A DNA stretch of 64,000 bases from FEN-1073 sp963780865. Lineage in GTDB: Bacteria > Chloroflexota > Anaerolineae > Anaerolineales > RBG-16-64-43. The notes beneath the pieces were generated by a model. That model searched no databases. It saw nothing but the letters and a program-made list of their open reading frames with translations, and was not told where the DNA came from. Position 1 is the first letter of the stretch. Each line of letters starts with the position of its first letter. This document shows, piece by piece, positions 51,855-61,261 of the stretch. The stretch lies in NCBI GenBank assembly GCA_963780865.1, contig CAWADT010000015.1:172066-236065 (forward strand). Direction: 5' to 3'. The translations under genes and the position numbers were made by a program.

Positions 51855-52535
51855 ATGCGATCCCAGCACGCCAGAGCTCAAAAGATATTCGCTGCATTAC
51901 GGCAGGCTTACGGGGAGCCGGCATGGGAAAGCAAGACGCCGGTGGACGAATTGATCTCGACCATTCTCTCCCAGAACACCAACGACGCCAACCGGGATAA
52001 GGCCTTCACGGCTTTGCGGGCGAGGTTTCCCCGCTGGGAAGATATCCTCGCGAGCCCGGCGGCCGACGTGGTGGCCGCCATTCGCCCCGCCGGATTGGGG
52101 CCGCAGAAAGGTCCACGGATCCGAACAATCTTGCAGACCATCCAAAACACCCGCGGGCGGATCGAGCTTGATTTTTTACGCGATCTGCGGCCGGAGAAAG
52201 CGCGGGAATGGCTGCGGCAGCTGCCGGGGGTCGGCCCAAAGACGGCGGCGATTGTGATGCTGTTCGCGCTGGGCTTGCCCGCGTTCCCGGTCGATACGCA
52301 CGTGTATCGCGTCGCGGGGCGGCTCGGGTTGCGTCCGGAGAAACTTACGGTCGAGGCGACGCACGAGACGATGGCGAATTTATTTACCCCGGAGCAATAC
52401 GCCTCCGCCCATTTGAATCTGATCCGCCTGGGACGCGAGGTGTGCCGCGCGCGGACGCCCGAATGCCTCCGTTGCCCGCTGCGGGGCATGTGCCCCTATT
52501 ACCGCCGGCTGAAACTTACGGTGAGGAAACCATGA
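51855..52535 (+). CDS. nth: Endonuclease III-family DNA glycosylase/AP lyase
   Basis: The enzyme removes oxidised pyrimidines and cuts AP sites. It has 226 residues. The helix-hairpin-helix LPGVGPKTA (123-131) carries catalytic Lys129, and Asp147 is in VDTHV. The [4Fe-4S] Cys are 197, 204, 207 and 213 with the normal C-x6-C-x2-C-x5-C spacing. An Endonuclease III or MutY-like subgroup is possible, but the Lys supports glycosylase/lyase. The stop overlaps the start of the GAF kinase (ATGA). Confidence 0.93.
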   Translation: MRSQHARAQKIFAALRQAYGEPAWESKTPVDELISTILSQNTNDANRDKAFTALRARFPRWEDILASPAADVVAAIRPAGLGPQKGPRIRTILQTIQNTRGRIELDFLRDLRPEKAREWLRQLPGVGPKTAAIVMLFALGLPAFPVDTHVYRVAGRLGLRPEKLTVEATHETMANLFTPEQYASAHLNLIRLGREVCRARTPECLRCPLRGMCPYYRRLKLTVRKP

Positions 52536-54361
52536 CCGACCCGATCACGATTCCCGCTTCCTTGGAAGGATTGCACTCGGCGCTCAAAGCTCTCCGGCAA
52601 CGGCTGCCCGCGGACGATGGAATACAGTCCATCCTCGCACAGGCGCTGGCCGATTGGCAGGCCTTCGCCCAAGAGGCCAGCCGGGCCGACGAACATTCGC
52701 GCCTGGCGGCGATCTATCAGGTATCGCACACTCTCGGCTCGTCGCTGGTGCTGGACGACGCCCTGAAAGAAGTTATGGACGCCGTGATCCGCCTCACCGG
52801 CGCCGAGCGCGGCTGCCTCATGCTTTTCGACGAGGCAGCCGGGCGGCTCGACCTGCGCGCGGCCCGCAACCTCGAACGCGAATCCCTGAGCGAGAAAGAA
52901 ATGGAATACAGCCGCACCGTGGTGGAAACAGTGGCGCGCACCGGGAAGGCCGTGCTCACCACCAACGCCCAGACCGACCCGCGCTTTTCCGACCAGCACT
53001 CCGTACTGCAATTCTCCCTGCGGTCGGTGCTGTGCGTTCCACTGCAGGTGAAGGAACAGATTCTGGGAGTGATTTACGTTGATAACCGGATTCGAACTGC
53101 GCTCTTCAGTCCGCGGGATTGCGAGCTGCTCTCGGCGTTTGCGGTTCAAGCGGCGATCGCGATCGAGAACGCGCAGCTCTACACCCTCACGGATCGGGCG
53201 CTGGCGCTGCGCGTGGCCGAACTCGAGGCGATGCAGCGTTCCGACCGCCAATTGAACGCCACGCTGGAGATGAACAGGATGGCGGCGACCCTGCTGGACT
53301 GGGCGCTGCAATCCACGCACGCGGCGCGCGGCTGGGCCGCCATTCTCAAAGACCCCGAGGCGGGCCCGGAGATCGTGACCGCCAGCGGGTTCACCGGCGG
53401 CGTCACACCGGCGCTCCCCGCGCCGGACGATCCGCTGTCGGCGGCCGTCGCCGGGATGGAAATCGCCGTGCGTCCGGGCGGACCGGATCGATCGCCTGGA
53501 ATGCTGGCGCCGCTTGTGCGTGAGGAGAAAACCGTCGGCCTGGTTCAGGTGGAACGGCCCGCGCCGGATTTTTCCGACGCCGAACGCGGTGCGCTCGCCC
53601 GCCTTGCTGATCACGCCGCCGCCGCGGTGGAAAATACCCGGCTCTTCCAGGAAGTGCGGCGCGCCAACGACGCCAAATCCCAATTCGTCTCGATCGTCTC
53701 CCATGAATTGAAAATCCCGATGACCTCAATCCGCGGGTATGCCGACCTGCTCCGGCAGGGACTGGTGGGCGCGGTAAACGAGAAGCAACTCGAGTTTTTG
53801 CGGACCATCATCAGCAACGTAGACCGGATGACCGCGCTGGTATCGGATCTTTCGGATATTTCCCGCATCGAAACCGGCCGGCTGCGAATCGAGCCGGTGC
53901 CGGTGTTCGTCGCGGATGCCATCCGGGAGGTAACGGCGCAGATGAAACCGCAGTTCGACGCGCGCAAGCAAACGGTGGAAACCGACCTGCCCGTTGCTCT
54001 CCCCCGGCTGCATACCGACCCGCAGCGGTTGATGCAAATCCTTACCAACCTGCTCAGCAACGCCAACAAATACACTCCGGAAGGTGGAACAATAAAAATC
54101 GGCGTGACGGACGAGGGCGGAACCATCCGGTTTAGCGTGCGCGACAGCGGGATCGGAATGACGGAGCAGGAACAATCCCATCTCTTCACGCAATTCTTCC
54201 GCGGCGAATCATCCGCCGTGCGCGATCAGCCGGGGTGGGGGCTCGGACTGCACGTGACCAAGCGGTTGGTGGAGGTGCTGGGTGGAACGATCGGGGTGGA
54301 AAGCAAACCCGGCGCGGGTAGCACGTTCTGGTTCACCCAACCGGTGGAATCGTCGGGCTGA
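52532..54361 (+). CDS. GAF-domain sensor histidine kinase, soluble
   Basis: The ATG at 52532 overlaps the nth stop by ATGA. The protein has 609 residues and no membrane segment. A helical N-terminus, GAF1 (about 65-215: HTLGSSLVLDDALKEVMDA, ERGCLMLFDEA, RSVLCVPLQVKEQILGVIYVDN) and a weaker GAF2 (about 250-375) precede HisKA with His391 in SIVSHELKIPMTS. HATPase motifs are NLLSNANKYTPEGG, DSGIGM and GWGLGLHV. Ligand is unknown and no response regulator is adjacent. Confidence 0.92.
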   Translation: MTDPITIPASLEGLHSALKALRQRLPADDGIQSILAQALADWQAFAQEASRADEHSRLAAIYQVSHTLGSSLVLDDALKEVMDAVIRLTGAERGCLMLFDEAAGRLDLRAARNLERESLSEKEMEYSRTVVETVARTGKAVLTTNAQTDPRFSDQHSVLQFSLRSVLCVPLQVKEQILGVIYVDNRIRTALFSPRDCELLSAFAVQAAIAIENAQLYTLTDRALALRVAELEAMQRSDRQLNATLEMNRMAATLLDWALQSTHAARGWAAILKDPEAGPEIVTASGFTGGVTPALPAPDDPLSAAVAGMEIAVRPGGPDRSPGMLAPLVREEKTVGLVQVERPAPDFSDAERGALARLADHAAAAVENTRLFQEVRRANDAKSQFVSIVSHELKIPMTSIRGYADLLRQGLVGAVNEKQLEFLRTIISNVDRMTALVSDLSDISRIETGRLRIEPVPVFVADAIREVTAQMKPQFDARKQTVETDLPVALPRLHTDPQRLMQILTNLLSNANKYTPEGGTIKIGVTDEGGTIRFSVRDSGIGMTEQEQSHLFTQFFRGESSAVRDQPGWGLGLHVTKRLVEVLGGTIGVESKPGAGSTFWFTQPVESSG

Positions 54362-54439
54362 ATTTTCCCGCCCGCCGCCTTTTCACAGCGGATCCGGAAG
54401 CGGACGCAAACCGGAAAGCGGGATCCTATCGAGGAAAAA

Positions 54440-55057
54440 ATGGCTGCCGATAAACGTTACCCTCTCCTGCTCTACCGGGAATGGATGCGTCCCTTCATCG
54501 TCCCGACTTTTTTCGTCGCGGCTATCCTGATCGCGCTCTGGGCGGTCGTCGGCACGGGATGGCTCCCGGCCAACGTGGGGATTTCCCGTTCCGCGCAGGA
54601 TCTTCTGCTCTTGATCGCCGCGCTGGTCGCTGTGGGGCTCTGGCTGATCGTCGCGCTACTTCCGCGGGCGTCCTTTGTCCAATGCCTGCCCGATTACATT
54701 CTTTTGCGGGTGGGATTTCTCCGGCTGATCGTATCGTACTCCCGGGTCCGCACTTCCCGGTCGGTGCTGCACAACCAGATTTATTCCCCCTCGAGTCAGC
54801 CGCGCTCCCGGCGCGCGCTCGCCAAGCGCATGGCGCTGAAACAATGTGTGGCGATCGAGCTTACTTCGTATCCGATGGCGTTTTATTTATTGCGCGCTCT
54901 AACTCATCCCTTCCTCTTCCTGGGAGAGGAACCGGGATTTCTGCTGGCGGTGGAGGATTGGATGGGGCTGGGCCGCGACTTGGAGGAAAAACATTCCGCC
55001 TGGTTGGCGAGAAGGAAGGACGCCGGGAAACAACCCAGGCTGGGCGCGCTTTCGTGA
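54440..55057 (+). CDS. Two-span membrane protein with PH-like cytoplasmic domain
   Basis: The protein has 205 residues with two hydrophobic segments (about 20-40 and 52-75). The following VQCLPDYILLRVGFLRLIVSYSRVRTSRSV resembles the first strands of bacterial PH domains. The tail is charged. Upstream lies the GAF kinase, downstream the M1 peptidase. Function unknown. Confidence 0.65.
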   Translation: MAADKRYPLLLYREWMRPFIVPTFFVAAILIALWAVVGTGWLPANVGISRSAQDLLLLIAALVAVGLWLIVALLPRASFVQCLPDYILLRVGFLRLIVSYSRVRTSRSVLHNQIYSPSSQPRSRRALAKRMALKQCVAIELTSYPMAFYLLRALTHPFLFLGEEPGFLLAVEDWMGLGRDLEEKHSAWLARRKDAGKQPRLGALS

Positions 55058-55102
55058 CCGTCGGGGGAATCGACAAAATATATTGGTAAGGCAATCTCGC
55101 TA

Positions 55103-56593
55103 ATGACTTTGCGTTTGGTAATTTCCAGCTTTCTATTCTATTGTCTCTGCGCCTGCATGCCGGGGATTAATAATCCCACGGTGGGCGCCGTGCCATCTTT
55201 GACTTCGATTCCGGCAACCCCTGCGTCCACCGGAACGATTACTCCGAGCCCCACATCGGAAGTCGCGCCCGCTCCTCCTTTTCTGGAACGCCCTCTGTAT
55301 CGAATCCGGGCCTCGATCGATACGAAGGTCGTCACCGGGGCAACCGAAGGCACGATGACACTGGCGGTCCATGAAGAGGCCGTGTATTCAAACCACTCGA
55401 ACGAATCGATCCGGGAACTGGTTTTACAGTTTGAGCTGTCTCGACGGGATGATCTGTTTCAATTGCAGGCGCTCTCCTGCGACCAAGCCTCCGCTGCAAA
55501 CCCGCCGACGATCCGCGACGGCCAATTGCATATCCCGTTGCGCCAGCCGCTCGCTCCGGGCGAGAGCGCCTCGCTCAGCCTGGATTATCAACGCAAGGTG
55601 GCGAAAGAAAACACGCTGCTGGGCTGGAGCGATGATCAGGTCATCCTCGGCGATTGGTATGCCTTCTTTCCGCTGTATCAGGAAGGGAAAGGCTGGCTGG
55701 CCTACGAGCCGGGAAAGGTGGGGGAGAATCTGACGTACTCCTACGCCGACTTTGAAATCCTCTTGGATGTGATTGGCGGTTCCGCCTATCATCTCGCCGC
55801 CAGCGGCATTTCGGATTCAAATTCCTCGCCCTGGCATTTTCAATTCACCGGCCGGTCGTTCGCCGTGGCGCTTACCAGGGAAACGCTTTTCCAGGGGACG
55901 TCCGGGCCGTTTGAAGTCCTCGCGTATGCCAAGACGGGGAATACGGCGCAGGGAAATTCCATGGCCGAGATTGCCTCAAAATCCCTCGATCTTTTCTCCT
56001 CATTGTTCGGAGATTACCCGCATCACCGACTAACGGTCGTAGAATCCGATCTGTCCGACGGGATGGAGTTCGACGGCCTGGTATTCCTCAGCCCGGAACT
56101 CTCTCCGGCGTATTCCGGCGACGGCATGGATTATCTGACCGCGATCACCGCTCACGAAACGGCGCATCAGTGGTGGTACGGCCGGGTGGCAAACGATCAG
56201 GCGATGAACCCTTGGCTGGATGAAGCCTTCGCAACCTACAGCGAATTGCTTTTTTACGAGAAGTATTACCCTTCGCTCACGGATTGGTGGTGGTGGATCC
56301 GCGTAAATCGGTATCCGTCCGAAGCCTGCGTCGATCAGTCCATCTTTGATTTCACCGGCTTTCGGCCTTACGTCAACACGGTGTACCTGCGCGGCGTGAC
56401 GATGCTTCAGGCGCTGCGGCTGCGCATGGGATATCCGTCGTTTTTGGCCAGCCTGCGGGACATCCAGACCTCAGGGCTCGGCGGCTTCACCACCCCCGAC
56501 GACGTATTCCGGATTTTTAAATCGCATTCCTCCCAGCCTCTTTCCGCTGTTTGGAACCAATACCTTTGCCATCCACCATCTGCATCAGATTAA
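55103..56593 (+). CDS. M1-family (aminopeptidase N-like) metallopeptidase lipoprotein
   Basis: The protein has 496 residues. A signal peptide with Cys near 18 (LCAC) suggests a lipoprotein, followed by a Thr/Pro/Ser linker. The zinc site is HETAH (His351, Glu352, His355), and Glu374 in LDEAFATYSE is at the family distance of 18 residues. An N-terminal beta-saddle domain precedes it. The GAMEN motif is replaced by DGMEFDGLVF. It probably acts outside the cell on peptides. Confidence 0.9.
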   Translation: MTLRLVISSFLFYCLCACMPGINNPTVGAVPSLTSIPATPASTGTITPSPTSEVAPAPPFLERPLYRIRASIDTKVVTGATEGTMTLAVHEEAVYSNHSNESIRELVLQFELSRRDDLFQLQALSCDQASAANPPTIRDGQLHIPLRQPLAPGESASLSLDYQRKVAKENTLLGWSDDQVILGDWYAFFPLYQEGKGWLAYEPGKVGENLTYSYADFEILLDVIGGSAYHLAASGISDSNSSPWHFQFTGRSFAVALTRETLFQGTSGPFEVLAYAKTGNTAQGNSMAEIASKSLDLFSSLFGDYPHHRLTVVESDLSDGMEFDGLVFLSPELSPAYSGDGMDYLTAITAHETAHQWWYGRVANDQAMNPWLDEAFATYSELLFYEKYYPSLTDWWWWIRVNRYPSEACVDQSIFDFTGFRPYVNTVYLRGVTMLQALRLRMGYPSFLASLRDIQTSGLGGFTTPDDVFRIFKSHSSQPLSAVWNQYLCHPPSASD

Positions 56594-56648
56594 ACTTCGA
56601 CCAATTTACGCAAGCAAACGCACCTGTCGGGAGGCGAGGAAATACCGG

Positions 56649-57365
56649 ATGATTAATTTTGAAGACGCGGTAAAAATAATCGCGGGAATCTCACTCGATC
56701 GGAATCAGATGCGGGCGTTTACATCGTATCTGGAATTCCTGCTGGAATGGAACCGGCGGATTAATTTAACCGCGATCACCGACCCCGAGGAGATCTGGAT
56801 CAAGCACTTTTTGGATTCGCTCTCGTGTCTGAAAGCCATTCCCGCGCAATGTGACATCCGGGTCGTGGACGTCGGAACCGGCGCGGGTTTTCCCGGAATT
56901 CCATTAAAAATTGCGGTGCCCGAAATCCGGTTGACCTTGGTGGAGGCCGTCGGGAAGAAGGCTGAATTCTGCCGGCTGCTAATCGGTCACCTTCAACTGA
57001 GGGATGTGACCGTCCTTCATACGCGCGCCGAAGAAGCGGGGTGCGATCCCGACCATCGCGAGCAGTATGATTGGGCGGTGGCGCGGGCGGTGGCGCGGCT
57101 GCCGGTTCTGGCGGAATATCTGCTGCCGCTGGTTAAAGTGGGCGGACGGGCGCTTGCGCAAAAAGGGGAAAGCGGTCCGGAGGAGGCGGAAGCCGCGGCG
57201 GGCGCGATGGAATTGCTAGGCGGCAAATTCGAGAAGACACTCCCCGTGGAATTACCCGGAATCGCGGAAAAACGGTTTCTCATCCTGATAGGGAAACAAA
57301 CCGCCACCCCATCGAAATACCCGCGCCGGTCGGGAGCCCCCTCGAAAAAACCATTAAGCGGATGA
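56649..57365 (+). CDS. rsmG: 16S rRNA (guanine527-N7)-methyltransferase RsmG
   Basis: RsmG methylates G527 of 16S rRNA. The protein has 238 residues, start at ATG 56649 behind GGAGG. It has EWNRRINLTAI, the SAM-binding VDVGTGAGFPGIPL (72-85), VEAVGKKAEFC and ARAVARLPVLAEYLLPLVKVGG. The C-terminal 25 residues are extra and basic. It converges on recF. Confidence 0.95.
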   Translation: MINFEDAVKIIAGISLDRNQMRAFTSYLEFLLEWNRRINLTAITDPEEIWIKHFLDSLSCLKAIPAQCDIRVVDVGTGAGFPGIPLKIAVPEIRLTLVEAVGKKAEFCRLLIGHLQLRDVTVLHTRAEEAGCDPDHREQYDWAVARAVARLPVLAEYLLPLVKVGGRALAQKGESGPEEAEAAAGAMELLGGKFEKTLPVELPGIAEKRFLILIGKQTATPSKYPRRSGAPSKKPLSG

Positions 57366-57398
57366 ACGGAATACGGAAATTGGCAATTCTTAATTTCA

Positions 57399-58631
57399 CT
57401 AGAACTCAGTGAGCTCACGGCCCGGCTTGAGGGCCCCGCCTTCCACCCACCAACTCCTCGCCACTTTGCGGAATCCCGGCGGCAGCATCTCCGGATCGCT
57501 GGCGGTGATGAGCACCTGATCCGCGCGCACCAGATCCCCCAACAAATCCTCCCGCCGGCGGACATCCAGCTCCGAGAAAACCTCGTCCAGCAGGAGCACC
57601 GGCCATTCACCCCCGCGCCGGCGGATCCATTCCACCTCGGCGAGTTTGACGGCGAGGATCGCGGTGCGCGCCTGGCCGCGCGAACCGTAGGCCGTCAGGT
57701 CGATCCCGTTGGCCAGAAAGCGCACTTCATCGCGATGCGGACCGGCGGGCGTCAGCCCGCGGCGGATGGCGAGAGTCCGGCTGCGGCGCAGATGATCGCG
57801 GAACATGGCACGGAGTTCCTCCTGGGTCCATCGCGATCGGTCCACCGCGGCGTGGAGGGGCAATTCCTTCTGTAGATCGTCCGAATCCTCCTCCGGTCGG
57901 GCCGGATCCCACGACGGGCAATAGTTCAGCGCCAGCGTTTCCGCGCCGTGCGTCAAGCGGCGGTGGAGCGGCGCGGCCAGCTGCTCGAGTTCGGAGAGCG
58001 CGCGGACACGGCCTAGAAACAACGACGAACCGGAGACGGCGAGCGGTTCATCCCACACGTCGAGCTGGGATTCGTCGCCGCCGTTTTCCTGCAATTCCCG
58101 CAGGAGCGCGTTGCGCTGGGTGAGCGCGTGGTGGTATTCCCACAATGCGGTGTGATAGGCCGGATCGGCCTGGGAGACGGCGTCGTCCAGATGGCGCCGC
58201 CGGTCGGCGGGCGCCCCTTCGATCACGCGCAGTTCCTGCGGTAGGAAGAGCAGCGCGCGGAAGATGCCTGGCAGTTCGGACGGTTTGCGGCGAACGGAGT
58301 TGATCAGCACCTCCTTGCGGAAACGCTGCTCCCCCGCGGCGGTCCGGTCGTAGAACAGGCGCAATTCCATCCGCATCGGGCCGGCCCGATTCTCCACCTC
58401 GGCTTCGAGCCGTGCGTAGGGTTCGGGCTCCCGCAGCGACAGGAAGTTGATCAACTGGCGGTCGTTCTCGGCCAGCGGCGAACGGGCGTGGGTGAACAGA
58501 TAAATGGCTTCCAGCAGGGAGGTCTTGCCCTGGGCGTTCGGTCCGGCCAGGACGATCGCGCCGGCCGGGAAGGCGACCTCCAGACGGATGTAGTTGCGGA
58601 AGTTGGCGAGGGAAAGGCGGACGATGCGCAT
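57399..58631 (-). CDS. recF: DNA replication and repair protein RecF
   Basis: RecF loads RecA at gaps together with RecO and RecR. The ATG at 58631 gives the standard start; the frame is open to 58688. The protein has 410 residues with Walker A GPNAQGKT (30-37), the signature AYGSRGQART, and Walker B LLLDEVFSELD. RecF is often near dnaA/dnaN/gyrB at the origin, but here neighbours are rsmG and a nuclease. The 58632-58872 gap has no gene. Confidence 0.95.
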   Translation of the reverse strand: MRIVRLSLANFRNYIRLEVAFPAGAIVLAGPNAQGKTSLLEAIYLFTHARSPLAENDRQLINFLSLREPEPYARLEAEVENRAGPMRMELRLFYDRTAAGEQRFRKEVLINSVRRKPSELPGIFRALLFLPQELRVIEGAPADRRRHLDDAVSQADPAYHTALWEYHHALTQRNALLRELQENGGDESQLDVWDEPLAVSGSSLFLGRVRALSELEQLAAPLHRRLTHGAETLALNYCPSWDPARPEEDSDDLQKELPLHAAVDRSRWTQEELRAMFRDHLRRSRTLAIRRGLTPAGPHRDEVRFLANGIDLTAYGSRGQARTAILAVKLAEVEWIRRRGGEWPVLLLDEVFSELDVRRREDLLGDLVRADQVLITASDPEMLPPGFRKVARSWWVEGGALKPGRELTEF

Positions 58632-58872
58632 GAAAACCCTTTGGATTTTAGCATACCTCCGGGAATTAAAATCCGGAAAGTCTTCCAATAGAATTTTATC
58701 CTCCTTGCGATGTTGGTCCTTAAGATCGTCCGATTGGATTTCGATCCCGCGATGGCCTGCTCACGGCCGCCTATGGCATGCTCGGCGTGGCGCGGTGGTG
58801 TAAGGTATCGGGGGTTTTTTAATTTTAGATAAAACCGTTGAGGGAAAACCGCGCGGAAAAAAAGATGTAACC

Positions 58873-60132
58873 CTAGGATCGGGATCCGGAGGCTCTGGGA
58901 TTTCGGCCGCCGCTTTTTTGTTTTCGCTTCAGGCGTTCCATGCGGTGTCGGACGGCGCGCTCCACCTCGCGTGTCCGCGCGCCCTCGGGCCTTCCCGCGC
59001 CCGCGGTCCCGGCCCGCTCGGTCCACAGCAGCGCGGCGGAAACGTCGCCCGCCCGCCATTCGAAATACTTCGCCAGCTCTATGCTGGGACGCGGATCATC
59101 CGGCGCGGACTCGTACCAAGCTTCCCAGAATTCCACCGCCGCGGCGGGAGTACCCCTCCCCTTGAACATCCCCGCCAGTCCCTCCAGCGCGCGGATCCTG
59201 TTCTCCGAGTCCAGCCCGCCGTCCACCGCGGACCGGAACGCAGCCTCGGCCAGATCGAAACGCCCGAGCCGGCGATGGGCAAACGCCAGCGAAAGGACGT
59301 CCAGGGGATTTTCGATCTCCGCCACCGGCCGGGTATACCGGTCGAGCACAATCGCGGCGAGGTACGCCATCGATAAAATATCCTGGGCGTTATGGTACAG
59401 CACCCCCGCAATCAATCGTGGATCTCCGCTGCGTAAATATTCCCGGTAGAGGTACGGGATCATGCTGCTGGGAACGTCCTCGCTTGTGCGGCGCAGGCCG
59501 ATCACTTCGGTCTCCAGGGAGCGCAGCGCGCAGGATTCCAGCCTGCGTTTCCACAACCGGCGGGCATGCGGGAGCAAATCCCAGTGGGGAGTTTGGGCCA
59601 GCGCGTCGAATCGCCGCAGGCGCAGCGCGGCCCGCGCTTGCAGGATCGGAACGTCGAAGCCGCGCCCGTTGAAGGTCACCAGCGCCGAACCGGATTCCAT
59701 TTGGGCCAGCGCCGATTCCAGCATCGCGGCCTCCCCCGACGGATCAGGAAGAAAATATTGCCGGACGACGAACGTTCCCTCGACGCAAGTTCCGGTGCCG
59801 ATTAAAAACGCGAGCGTTCCGGTTCCCCCGGCCAGGCCGGTGGTTTCAGTGTCCATGAAGACCATATTCGCAAGGTTTGTTTCGCGGGGAATTTCCAAAA
59901 AGTCCGGCAGCGGAGTATACGGTAGAAAATCCAGCAATCCCTGATCCCCCTGGCGGACTTCCGGACCGTAACAATATTCAGCCAGATAATAACTTCCATC
60001 CGGACCGGGAACCGGATGCCCGGGCCAATCCGCCGGCAGCAGGACCGTCTTTGGGCGCGGTTTGTCCAAAGCCGAGGCCGGTTTCAATCCGGCGTGGCGC
60101 AGACGGGCGCGGAGCGCATGAAGATCTTTCAT
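58873..60132 (-). CDS. YprB-like RNase H-fold exonuclease with TPR-like C-terminus
   Basis: The ATG at 60132 is chosen; an in-frame ATG at 60186 is an alternative. The protein has about 419 residues. The DEDD-type exonuclease fold shows FMDTETTGL (first Asp/Glu), LVTFNGRGFDVPIL (Asp), HWDLLPHARRLW, and YHNAQDIL (last Asp). A helical repeat segment (about 290-370: LAFAHRRLGRFDLAEAAFRSAV, IRALEGLAGMFKGRG) resembles TPRs. It ends in a Lys/Arg-rich tail. It probably degrades nucleic acid and is upstream of recF on the same strand. Confidence 0.82.
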   Translation of the reverse strand: MKDLHALRARLRHAGLKPASALDKPRPKTVLLPADWPGHPVPGPDGSYYLAEYCYGPEVRQGDQGLLDFLPYTPLPDFLEIPRETNLANMVFMDTETTGLAGGTGTLAFLIGTGTCVEGTFVVRQYFLPDPSGEAAMLESALAQMESGSALVTFNGRGFDVPILQARAALRLRRFDALAQTPHWDLLPHARRLWKRRLESCALRSLETEVIGLRRTSEDVPSSMIPYLYREYLRSGDPRLIAGVLYHNAQDILSMAYLAAIVLDRYTRPVAEIENPLDVLSLAFAHRRLGRFDLAEAAFRSAVDGGLDSENRIRALEGLAGMFKGRGTPAAAVEFWEAWYESAPDDPRPSIELAKYFEWRAGDVSAALLWTERAGTAGAGRPEGARTREVERAVRHRMERLKRKQKSGGRNPRASGSRS

Positions 60133-60204
60133 AAAATCATCGTTAACTTTTTTTCGGAATCCCGGCGTGCCGCGTAAGCCCTTCATAAAAAAAGCCGCGC
60201 TCCG

Positions 60205-60363
60205 GAATTATACGCTGAGTGGATACCGTTTCGTATGACAGGTGACCATGACATTCCGATGGAATGCGACTAAGATGCAGAGAAAGAAGGAATCCCGTCA
60301 GAAACATTCCTTCCTCTTTGGGCAAACCTCCGTCGGCCTCAGATCGACGGAGGTTTCTTTTTT
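60205..60363 (+). ncRNA. Possible small RNA or attenuated leader
   Basis: A TTATAC -10-like box lies near 60208, a strong terminator ends at 60363, and between them are three hairpins: CATTCC/GGAATG (60252-60266), GAAGGAAT/ATTCCTTC (60286-60313) and the terminator. GGAATG of the first could instead pair with CATTCC of the second. A full-length lipoprotein promoter lies downstream, so the unit may stand alone as a roughly 150-base RNA. No known RNA family is recognised. Confidence 0.35.
60324..60363 (+). terminator. Strong intrinsic terminator with no gene in front of it
   Basis: A 12-bp perfect stem AAACCTCCGTCG / CGACGGAGGTTT (60324-60335 with 60345-60356) and a 9-base loop are followed by CTTTTTT. 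It is oriented on the plus strand, but the gene to its left is on the minus strand. Confidence 0.85.
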
Positions 60364-60413
60364 CGACCCCAACCGTCGAATATCATTCCCGTTTTTTTTC
60401 AGCCCGCTCCATA

Positions 60414-60442
60414 TTGCCACATTGGAGAGAGTGTTGTATTCT
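60414..60442 (+). promoter_or_regulatory. Promoter of the lipoprotein gene
   Basis: TTGCCA (60414-60419), a 17-base spacer and TATTCT (60437-60442) match the housekeeping consensus well. The start would be near 60449, giving a leader of about 50 bases with AGGAGA. Confidence 0.6.
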
Positions 60443-60496
60443 ATGCGTCTTGCGATGCTCCCTCCGCAATATTCACAGGAGACCGGGATTTTCAGT

Positions 60497-61126
60497 ATGA
60501 GACGCTGGCTGGCGATTTGCATTTTTGCCTTCGCGCTCGGCGGATGCGGTCCGGCGAGTATGCCGCAGGGCGACGTCTATTACCAGGATGATTTTTCCAA
60601 CCCCTCCAGCGGCTGGGACCGCGCCGCCGGCGCCGACGGCGTGACCGATTACGCCGACGGAACGTACCGGATCTTCTCCGCCACCCCCGACTATTACCTG
60701 TGGGCGACCGCCCACCGGAGTTTTCCCGACGACGTGCGGATCGAAGTGGATGTGACCAAGAAAACCGGCGCCGATCAGGACGTGTTCGGGGTGCTGTGCC
60801 GTTACCGGGATGAGAAGAACTTTTACATCCTGATGATCTCAGGCGACGGACAGGCCGGAATTGCCAAGCGGGCTTCCGGGAGCGATCTGGCGATGCTTTC
60901 GGGACCGTCGATGAAAACCGATCCGAGCATCCACCCGGGGCCGGCGTCCAACCATCTTCGCGCGGACTGCGTCGGCGATAAACTTTCTCTGTACGCCAAC
61001 GATGCCTTGGTCGCCTCCGCGACGGATCCGGATTTTTCCGGCGGCGACGCCGGCCTCTGGCTGGGGACCTACGACCAGCCCGGCACGGATCTCTCCTTCG
61101 ACAATTTCGTCGTCCGCAAACCGTGA
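60497..61126 (+). CDS. Lipoprotein with a laminin-G/concanavalin-like beta domain
   Basis: The ATG at 60497 begins a lipoprotein signal with LGGC (Cys17). The protein has 209 residues. The mature part is a beta-sandwich typical of LamG/DUF1080-like proteins: YYQDDFSNPSSGWDR, RIEVDVTKKTGADQDVFGVLCRY, NFYILMISGDGQAGI, and AGLWLGTYDQPGTDLSFDNFVV at the end. Such domains bind glycans or are structural. The frame is open upstream (to 60242) without a good start. Confidence 0.82.
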   Translation: MRRWLAICIFAFALGGCGPASMPQGDVYYQDDFSNPSSGWDRAAGADGVTDYADGTYRIFSATPDYYLWATAHRSFPDDVRIEVDVTKKTGADQDVFGVLCRYRDEKNFYILMISGDGQAGIAKRASGSDLAMLSGPSMKTDPSIHPGPASNHLRADCVGDKLSLYANDALVASATDPDFSGGDAGLWLGTYDQPGTDLSFDNFVVRKP

Positions 61127-61216
61127 CCACGGATTACACCGAAAAAAACCGAAGGCACGGATTATTTGTATTATTTTTTCAGTGTACTCCGTGAACTTTT
61201 CCGTGAAATCCGTGTT
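61127..61216. repeat. Remnant of a CACGGATT / AATCCGTG inverted-repeat element
   Basis: CACGGATTACACC near 61128 and the complementary AATCCGTG ending near 61215 flank a 60-base AT-rich stretch in the gap before mtaB. The match is short and imperfect. Confidence 0.3.
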
Positions 61217-61261
61217 CCGAATTGAACCAAGATTATTGATTTGGCAAAGTCAGAAGATGAG

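Noticed and set aside
60240..60363. Possible T-box leader
   Set aside because: No T-box sequence or specifier-loop structure is visible and the downstream gene is a lipoprotein, not an amino-acid gene.
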